From assembly GCA_964412015.1 (NCBI GenBank), contig CAYPMO010000013.1:14954-78953 (forward strand): DNA of 64,000 nucleotides, read 5' to 3'. Made by a program: the position numbers and the translations under genes. This DNA comes from SZUA-318 sp964412015. Lineage in GTDB: Bacteria; Gemmatimonadota; Gemmatimonadetes; Longimicrobiales; Gaopeijiaceae. Of this stretch, positions 59,131 to 64,000 are shown one piece after another. The notes under the pieces are model-generated. The model searched no databases. It was not told where the DNA came from and saw nothing but the letters and a program-made list of their open reading frames with translations. Position 1 is the stretch's first letter; every line of letters starts with the position of its first letter.

Positions 59131-59277
59131 GATGCCGCCGAGGTCTGGTTCGTCCTCCACGGCTACCAGCAGCTCGCGCGCCGCTTCCTCGAGCGGTTCG
59201 GGGCCCTCGGCGACGGAACGCGTGTCGTCGTGCCGGTCGGGGCTCAGGGCTCGGGGGATATCGTGAGCGACACGTAG
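59131..59277 (+). pseudogene. Remnant of an alpha/beta hydrolase (serine esterase type)
   Basis: Immediately after the MATE stop the plus strand encodes AEVWFVLHGYQQLARRFLER and then FGALGDGTRVVVPV in an open frame ending at TAG 59275. This matches the N-terminal strand/oxyanion region of phospholipase/carboxylesterase-type hydrolases, where 'LHGYxQLAxxFL' is characteristic. It has no start codon in frame except CTG 59125. The nucleophile Ser, Asp and His are gone, and similarity stops where the convergent thioesterase gene begins. It looks like the leftover of a deletion that joined two gene neighbourhoods. Confidence 0.6.
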
Positions 59278-59705
59278 GCCGCGTTCATCCCGCCCACGGC
59301 CCGTCCGCCGCAGAGCACGTCCACGCGGACCGTGACTCGGCCTTTGCGGCGACGCGCCAGCGTGCGCAAGAATCGCGACCAGGTGGACGGGTCGGGTGGA
59401 AGCGCGTGCGCCCGGAACGCTTCCTCGACAGGCTCGTGGAACGACACGTCTCCGCGCTGGATCACGGTGCGTGCCTCGATTCCCTCGGCCCTCAACCGAA
59501 GATGCACGAGCGTCCAGCCGGCCAGGATCGCCAGCGCGGCGACACTTCCCCCGAACGCCGTCTCACGGTGGTTGAGGTTGGGCTCGAGCGGCGCCTCGAG
59601 CAGGACGCCGCGGGGCCCGGCCTCGACGATGCGGGTTCCCATCCTTGCCGAGAGGGGGATGTGCTCGTGCAAGTAGGCCAGGAGCGCCTCGCTCGCCGTG
59701 CCCAC
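59244..59705 (-). CDS. YiiD-C-type hotdog thioesterase
   Basis: A 153-residue hotdog-fold protein of the YiiD_C family, putative acyl thioesterases. Typical are EHIPLSARMGTRIVEA, then LEAPLEPNLNHRETAFGGSVAALAILAGW with the central helix, and RKGRVTVRVDVLCGGRAVGG. The GTG at 59705, four bases after the murB stop, is chosen because upstream residues read through the murB coding region in another frame. It is probably co-transcribed with murB. The substrate is unknown. Confidence 0.84.
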   Translation of the reverse strand: MGTASEALLAYLHEHIPLSARMGTRIVEAGPRGVLLEAPLEPNLNHRETAFGGSVAALAILAGWTLVHLRLRAEGIEARTVIQRGDVSFHEPVEEAFRAHALPPDPSTWSRFLRTLARRRKGRVTVRVDVLCGGRAVGGMNAAYVSLTISPEP

Positions 59706-59709
59706 CGTC

Positions 59710-60660
59710 TCAGAACTCCCCGACGAGTCCGATCTCCGGGACGAGCTCGTGGCCCGTCTCGCGGGCGACGGTCTCCCGGACGAGGTCCATGAGCGCACGG
59801 ACGTCGGCGGCGGTGGCTCCGCCCAGGTTCACGATGATGTTGGCGTGCTTGTGGAAGATCCCGGCTCCCCCGTGCACGCGGCCCTTCAGACCGCATTCGT
59901 CGATGAGGCGTCCGGCTCCGATGCCGTCGATCTTCCGAAAGACGGATCCGGCGGAGGGGTAGAGCCAGAGGTCGGGGTGGCGGTCGTCACGCCACCGTAG
60001 GTTCTCGCGGACGGTCCGCCGCAGCTCGTCGGGCGGCGCGGCGTCGAGCCCGAACGTCGCGGACAACACCACGTCGTCGCGGTGGTGCAGGATGCTCTCG
60101 TCGTACCCGAACTCGAAGTAACCGGCTCCCACGGTCTTGAGTTCCCCGTCGGCGGTGAGGATCTCGGCCTCCTCGAGGACCTCCTCGATGAAGACCGTGC
60201 GCTCGCGCTCGGGTGGGGGGGAGAGGAAATGGAGGTTCTGCCAGAGGGCGCCCCCTACCGTGCTCGGGATGCCCACGAAGTGGTGCAAGCCTCCGAGCCC
60301 CCGCGCGACGGTCGCGTCGATGAGATCTGGAAAGACCTCGACCCCGGCGCCCGCACGGATCCTGCGCTCGTCGAGGATCTCGATGCCGCCCACCTCGCTT
60401 CGAACGACCAGCCCGCGGAAGCCGTGGTCTCCCACCAGGATGTTGGCTCCCCTTCCGAGGAGGAAATGTGGCACGTCCGAGCTCCGCGCGGCCTCGACCG
60501 CCGAGGCGAGCTCGTCCGCGGTGCGGGCCCGGTAGAGCAGGTCCGCCGGACCGCCGATTCGGAACGTGGTGAGGGGTGCCAGGGGCACGTTCCGCTCCAG
60601 CCGTCGCGGATCGAGGTGAGAGGCGAGCGCCTGGTGCCAGGCGGCGACGTCAGCGTTCAT
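59710..60660 (-). CDS. murB: UDP-N-acetylenolpyruvoylglucosamine reductase
   Basis: A 316-residue FAD-dependent enzyme making UDP-MurNAc for peptidoglycan. TTFRIGGPADLL starts the FAD domain and LGRGANILVGDHGF is the FAD-binding loop. HHFVGIPSTVGGALWQN forms the second cofactor site, and YPSAGSVFRK carries the proton-donor Ser. LVPEIGLVGEF near the C-terminus supplies the catalytic Glu. The ATG at 60660 is preferred because the family normally has about 25-30 residues before TTFRIGG; an ATG at 60714 would add 18 unconserved residues. Confidence 0.92.
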   Translation of the reverse strand: MNADVAAWHQALASHLDPRRLERNVPLAPLTTFRIGGPADLLYRARTADELASAVEAARSSDVPHFLLGRGANILVGDHGFRGLVVRSEVGGIEILDERRIRAGAGVEVFPDLIDATVARGLGGLHHFVGIPSTVGGALWQNLHFLSPPPERERTVFIEEVLEEAEILTADGELKTVGAGYFEFGYDESILHHRDDVVLSATFGLDAAPPDELRRTVRENLRWRDDRHPDLWLYPSAGSVFRKIDGIGAGRLIDECGLKGRVHGGAGIFHKHANIIVNLGGATAADVRALMDLVRETVARETGHELVPEIGLVGEF

Positions 60661-61078
60661 TCCAGGGGCGAGTTCCCGGCTCGGGCTGCCGATTCGGTTG
60701 GCGCGCTGGAACATAGCGATGGGAGGGGCGCCCGCCTATCATGGCTGGCCGCGGCCCTTCCGGGCCCGCTCTCGGTAGGCCGGTCCGGGGAATGCGGCAG
60801 GTGTCCGTTCTTGGGACGCGCGTTCCCGGAGCCGCAACGACTCCACCTCCAGCGCGATGTCGGGTCACCGTAACCAACCTATTACGATACAGCAATATAC
60901 GGCTTCAGTAGGCCTTGGCACGGACCTTCCAGTGTACGTTCCGCGTGAGAGGGCCGGCGCCCGGCCGGAGGGGGACGTGGGGACGTGCAGTGGGGTCGGT
61001 GATCAGCCCGCCGACTCCGGTCGGGCCTGGCTCTTTCCGCAGGGACATCCGAGTCAACGACGCATCGGGACGACGATC
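60661..61078. other. Divergent intergenic region (418 bp)
   Basis: Lies between murB (minus) and the third TolC gene (plus). Around 60865-60905 is the most AT-rich patch in the window. On the minus strand TTGCTG (60895-60890) and TACGGT (60872-60867) with a 17-bp spacer form a plausible murB promoter with a leader of 150-200 nt. On the plus strand TTGGCA (60915) and TACGTT (60935-60940) are only 14 bp apart, so that promoter is doubtful. No small gene is recognised. Confidence 0.4.
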
Positions 61079-62596
61079 GTGAAGACGACGACGAAGACGG
61101 GTGGGGACGCGTTCGGCAGGCCTATCGCCGGAGCCCTGGTGCTCTTGGCGCTCGCGGTCGCCTCGCTGGTCGGGCAGGAGACACCGGCCCGGCTGACGCT
61201 CGAGGAGGCCATCCGGCTGGCCAAGGACAAGAACCCCACCTTCTTGAGCACACGCAATGATCAGGCCGCCGCGGACTGGCAGGTGCGCGAGGCCTGGTCG
61301 GGCTTCCTGCCCACGGCCTCCGCCAACTCCAGCTTCAGTTGGGTGGAGGGGGGGGCCCAGCGGTTCGGGACGGTGGACCTGGGCGTCTCCGGGACCGATT
61401 GGTACCAGTCCTATTACAACCTCAGCGTGAACTGGACGCTCGACGGGAACACGCTGTTCGGGGTGCCCGCGGCGCGCGCCAACGCACGGGCCGTGGGCGC
61501 TCGGGTAGCGGCGGCGGAGTTCGACCTGGAGTCCCAGGTGGCGCTCCAGTACATGGCGGTTCTCCGGGGCCGTGACGGTGTGGAGGTGGCCCAGCGCCAG
61601 GTGGACCGCGCGCGGCAGAACCTCCGGATCGTGCGCTCGCGCGTCTCGTCGGGCGCCGCGGCGGGGACCGACGGGAAGCAGGCCGAAGTGGATCTCGGGC
61701 GTGCCGAGGTGGGCCTCATCCAGGCCCAGCGCCAGTACCGGGAGGCGCTCGCGCTGCTCGCGGAGCGGCTCGGCGTGGAACTCGCGGAGGACACGGAGCT
61801 CTCGAGCGCCTTCCAGGTGTTCGAGCCGACGTGGGACCGGGACGAGCTCATGCGGCTCGCGCTCGGCTCGCACCCCTCGCTGCGGGCGTACGAGGCGCAG
61901 GAACGAGCCGCCAGCGCCGCCGCCAAGCAGGCCGCCAGCTCGTACTTCCCGACCTTCTCGGTGAGCAGTCGGTTCCAGGGCACTACCCAGCAGGCCACCA
62001 ACCGCGATTTCGTCGTGGGCCAAGCGCAAGCCGCCCTCGCCAGCGAGCGCTCGAACTGCGAGTTCATGAACGCGCTCATCCAGGGCGTGCCCACTTTGGG
62101 AGGGGACCTCGAGGACTGCTCGCAGTACGTATTGACGGACGAGGTCCGGAGGGCGGCCATCCAGAGCAACGAGGTCTTCCCGTTCAACTTCACGAAGCTG
62201 CCCCTCTCGCTCACGTTCCAGGTCTCGATCCCGGTCTTCACCGGGTTCAGCCGGCAGCGTCAGGTCTCGCAGGCGAACAACCTGGCCGAGGACGCGAGGC
62301 ATGCCCTGCGGGCCGAGGAGCTCCGCCTGCGGACGGCGGTGACCCAGGCGTACGACAACCTGGTCGCCGCGTACGAGGTGGTACGGCTCGAGGAGAACAA
62401 CCGGAACCTCGCCGAGGAGCAGCTCCAGATGCAGCAGCGCCGCTACGCCCTGGGGGCCGCGGCCCTGCTCGAGCTCCTGGACGCCCAGACCCGCCTCACC
62501 ACGGTGGACCAGGCGTACCTGAACGCGTTGTACGACTTCCATTGGAACCTGATCCGCCTGGAGGCGGCGGCGGGCCAGAACCTCCGCCCCGAATAG
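61079..62596 (+). CDS. TolC-family outer membrane protein (third system)
   Basis: A 505-residue TolC/OEP channel protein. The GTG at 61079 gives a Lys/Thr-rich start and a hydrophobic signal segment (ALVLLALAVASLVGQ). LTLEEAIRLAKDKNPTFLS follows as the usual OEP opening, and SLTFQVSIPVFTGFSRQRQVS marks the second repeat. Two cysteines (CEF and DCSQ) lie in an insert near residues 323-345, possibly a disulfide loop. It is followed by a MacA-like adaptor and an ABC ATPase, so it should be the outer-membrane duct of an ABC-type exporter. Confidence 0.92.
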   Translation: MKTTTKTGGDAFGRPIAGALVLLALAVASLVGQETPARLTLEEAIRLAKDKNPTFLSTRNDQAAADWQVREAWSGFLPTASANSSFSWVEGGAQRFGTVDLGVSGTDWYQSYYNLSVNWTLDGNTLFGVPAARANARAVGARVAAAEFDLESQVALQYMAVLRGRDGVEVAQRQVDRARQNLRIVRSRVSSGAAAGTDGKQAEVDLGRAEVGLIQAQRQYREALALLAERLGVELAEDTELSSAFQVFEPTWDRDELMRLALGSHPSLRAYEAQERAASAAAKQAASSYFPTFSVSSRFQGTTQQATNRDFVVGQAQAALASERSNCEFMNALIQGVPTLGGDLEDCSQYVLTDEVRRAAIQSNEVFPFNFTKLPLSLTFQVSIPVFTGFSRQRQVSQANNLAEDARHALRAEELRLRTAVTQAYDNLVAAYEVVRLEENNRNLAEEQLQMQQRRYALGAAALLELLDAQTRLTTVDQAYLNALYDFHWNLIRLEAAAGQNLRPE

Positions 62597-62642
62597 GGCG
62601 GCGACCCGAACCCGACTCCCGACCCGATCGAGGAACGTCACC

Positions 62643-63908
62643 GTGGATATCATCCGGGACACCAAGCCCCAGAAGAAGAAGAAGCGGATCTACTGGACGA
62701 CCAGCATCGTCGTGGCCGTCGTGCTCCTTACCGTGGTGATTCGACAGCTCCCGAGCGCCGCGCCCAGCGTGGAGGCGGCCACGGTCTGGCGCGACACCGT
62801 ACAGCAGGGGACGCTGGTCCGGCAGGTGCGCGGCCCGGGGACGCTGGTGCCGGAGCAGATGCGCTGGATCACGGCGGTGACCGCGGGGCGCATCGAGCAG
62901 ATCCTGTCCCTTCCGGGCACGGAAGTGGAGGCCGGGGACCTGATCATGCGCATGAGCAACCCCGACGTGGACATGCAGCTCCTGCAGGCGCAGCAACAGC
63001 TGTCCCAGGCGGAGGCGGCGCTCGCCCAGCTGCGCACCTCGCTCCAGACCAGCGAGCTGACACAGCGTGGGACGGTGGCCACGGTGCGCACCCAGTACCT
63101 GGACGCGCGGCGGATCTACGAGACGAACCAGCGGCTCTTCGACGAGAACCCGGACCTGGTGGCCCGTGCCGATCTGGACCGCTCGAGCGAGAGCATGGAG
63201 GAGCTCCGGACGCGGCTGAGGATCGAGGAGGACCGCCTGGCGGTGATGGAGCGGACGGCGCAGGAGCAGCTCGACGCGCAGAACCAGCAGATCGAGCGGC
63301 TGGAGGCCCTGGTGCGGTTCAACCGGGACCGCTTGCAGTCGATGCAGGTGCGCGTGCCCGTAGCGGGCGTGCTCGCTCCGCTCGACATCCCGCTCCAGGA
63401 GGGACAGTGGGTGCAGTCCGGCCAGCAGCTTTCCCGCGTCGTCGTACCCGGGAGGCTGAAGGCGGAGATCCGCATCCCCCAGACGCAGGCGCAGGACATC
63501 GTTGTGGGGCAGCAGGCGCTGATCGACACCCGTACGGACACGATCATCGGCCAGGTCGTGCGCATCGACCCGGCCGTGCGCGGCGGCACGGTGACGATCG
63601 ACGTGGCGCTCCCGCCCGACCTTCCGCCTTCGGCCCGTCCCGACCTGAGCGTGGACGGCAATGTCATCATCGAGCGGCTCGAGGACGTGGTGTTCGTCGG
63701 CCGCCCGTCGTTCGGACAGGCGAACTCGCGGGTGAGCATCTTCCGGGTCACGCCCGACGGTGGGTACGCCGAGCGCGTGACGGTACAGTTGGGAGCCAGC
63801 TCGGTGCAGGAGATCGAGGTGAAGGAAGGCCTGATGCCGGGTGACGTCGTGATCCTCTCGGACATGTCCCAGTGGGACGGGTTCGATCGGGTCCGGTTGA
63901 AGAACTGA
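62643..63908 (+). CDS. MacA-like ABC exporter adaptor (HlyD family)
   Basis: A 421-residue membrane fusion protein with a short basic cytoplasmic lead (KPQKKKKR), one TM (about 18-33) and a long coiled-coil hairpin (about 105-225) rich in Gln and Leu, longer than those of RND adaptors. The lipoyl halves read VTAGRIEQILSLPGTEVEAG and RVPVAGVLAPLDIPLQEGQW. The long hairpin and the following ABC ATPase favour a MacA-type role, bridging a MacB-like transporter to TolC. The GTG start is 46 bp after the TolC gene. Confidence 0.88.
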   Translation: MDIIRDTKPQKKKKRIYWTTSIVVAVVLLTVVIRQLPSAAPSVEAATVWRDTVQQGTLVRQVRGPGTLVPEQMRWITAVTAGRIEQILSLPGTEVEAGDLIMRMSNPDVDMQLLQAQQQLSQAEAALAQLRTSLQTSELTQRGTVATVRTQYLDARRIYETNQRLFDENPDLVARADLDRSSESMEELRTRLRIEEDRLAVMERTAQEQLDAQNQQIERLEALVRFNRDRLQSMQVRVPVAGVLAPLDIPLQEGQWVQSGQQLSRVVVPGRLKAEIRIPQTQAQDIVVGQQALIDTRTDTIIGQVVRIDPAVRGGTVTIDVALPPDLPPSARPDLSVDGNVIIERLEDVVFVGRPSFGQANSRVSIFRVTPDGGYAERVTVQLGASSVQEIEVKEGLMPGDVVILSDMSQWDGFDRVRLKN

Positions 63909-63961
63909 CGAGCAATCGGGCGCCGCGTCGCCCGACCACACCAGCAGGGAGGACAGGGACG

Positions 63962-64000
63962 ATGGCCGGAGAGGCGTTGATCACGCTGGAGGGCCTGAGC
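63962..64000 (+). CDS. Start of ABC transporter ATP-binding protein (cut by window edge)
   Basis: Only the first 13 codons are visible: MAGEALITLEGLS. This is the usual opening of MacB/LolD-type ABC ATPases, where a strand ending in L-x-G-L/V-S precedes the A-loop. GGGAGGACAGGG directly upstream is a good ribosome-binding site. Position after a MacA-like adaptor supports the call, but the Walker motifs lie outside the window. Confidence 0.6.
   Translation, partial: MAGEALITLEGLS

Noticed and set aside
1..64000. CRISPR arrays, insertion sequences, prophage or integrase genes
   Set aside because: None seen: no regularly spaced direct repeats, transposase or integrase motifs, or phage structural genes.

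Overview
The window is GC-rich and almost fully coding, and it comes from a diderm (Gram-negative-type) bacterium. It holds three separate TolC-type export systems, an Omp85-like barrel, many lipobox signal peptides and MurB. GTG and TTG starts, 4-bp ATGA/GTGA overlaps and near-leaderless promoters are common. This mix, together with PyrR-led pyrimidine genes, a GlnRS carrying a YqeY/GatB tail, six-bladed-propeller lipoproteins and a lipobox M1 peptidase, fits Gemmatimonadota or a related soil or marine phylum. That assignment is inference from gene content; no rRNA is present to confirm it. No mobile elements, phage genes or CRISPR arrays were seen.

Layout. (1) 1-4875: a tightly overlapping operon, cut by the left edge. 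It encodes a YidC-like membrane protein, a zinc-ribbon/TM/OmpA-like protein, a two-ring Clp ATPase fused to a class III nucleotidyl-cyclase-like domain, and a YbjN-like chaperone-fold protein. This is the best candidate for an undescribed system. (2) 5038-6424: a TPR protein and a membrane-anchored cytochrome c. (3) 6655-15749: adaptor, TolC and two tandem RND permeases, followed by a convergent thioredoxin-VKOR disulfide-forming fusion. (4) 17204-26791: glnS-gltX, a LexA-like repressor that lacks its protease residues, tadA, a GHL10 lipoprotein, pyrR-pyrB-pyrC and rpsT. (5) 26865-32575: a SCO1-PCu(A)C copper chaperone fusion, then an M50 protease, scpA, scpB, an RsuA-family pseudouridine synthase and a Rossmann-fold protein of unknown function. 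(6) 32604-36441: pcm, trkH, trkA and a CAT-anticodon tRNA. (7) 36500-39653: a GGQ release-factor-like protein, an AI-2E-type permease, a conserved small protein with a probable CTG start, and a YheT-type hydrolase. (8) 39958-47064: a triple-repeat secreted protein, an Omp85-like barrel, an M1 peptidase and an EamA permease. (9) 47286-53445: a second TolC-adaptor-RND set. (10) 53450-60714: DinB-like, propeller, DUF1295, NTF2-like, MATE, thioesterase and MurB genes, including the remnant of a lost alpha/beta hydrolase. (11) 61079-64000: a third TolC, a MacA-like adaptor and the start of an ABC ATPase cut by the right edge.

How the genes fit together. Envelope export and envelope maintenance dominate: three tripartite efflux systems, VKOR/Trx disulfide formation, copper delivery to oxidase, an Omp85-like barrel and MurB. 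Housekeeping blocks (tRNA charging, pyrimidine synthesis, chromosome condensation, K+ uptake) lie between them. Recognisable sigma70-like promoters are few; two of them have a -35 TTGAC that overlaps the stop codon of the gene before.
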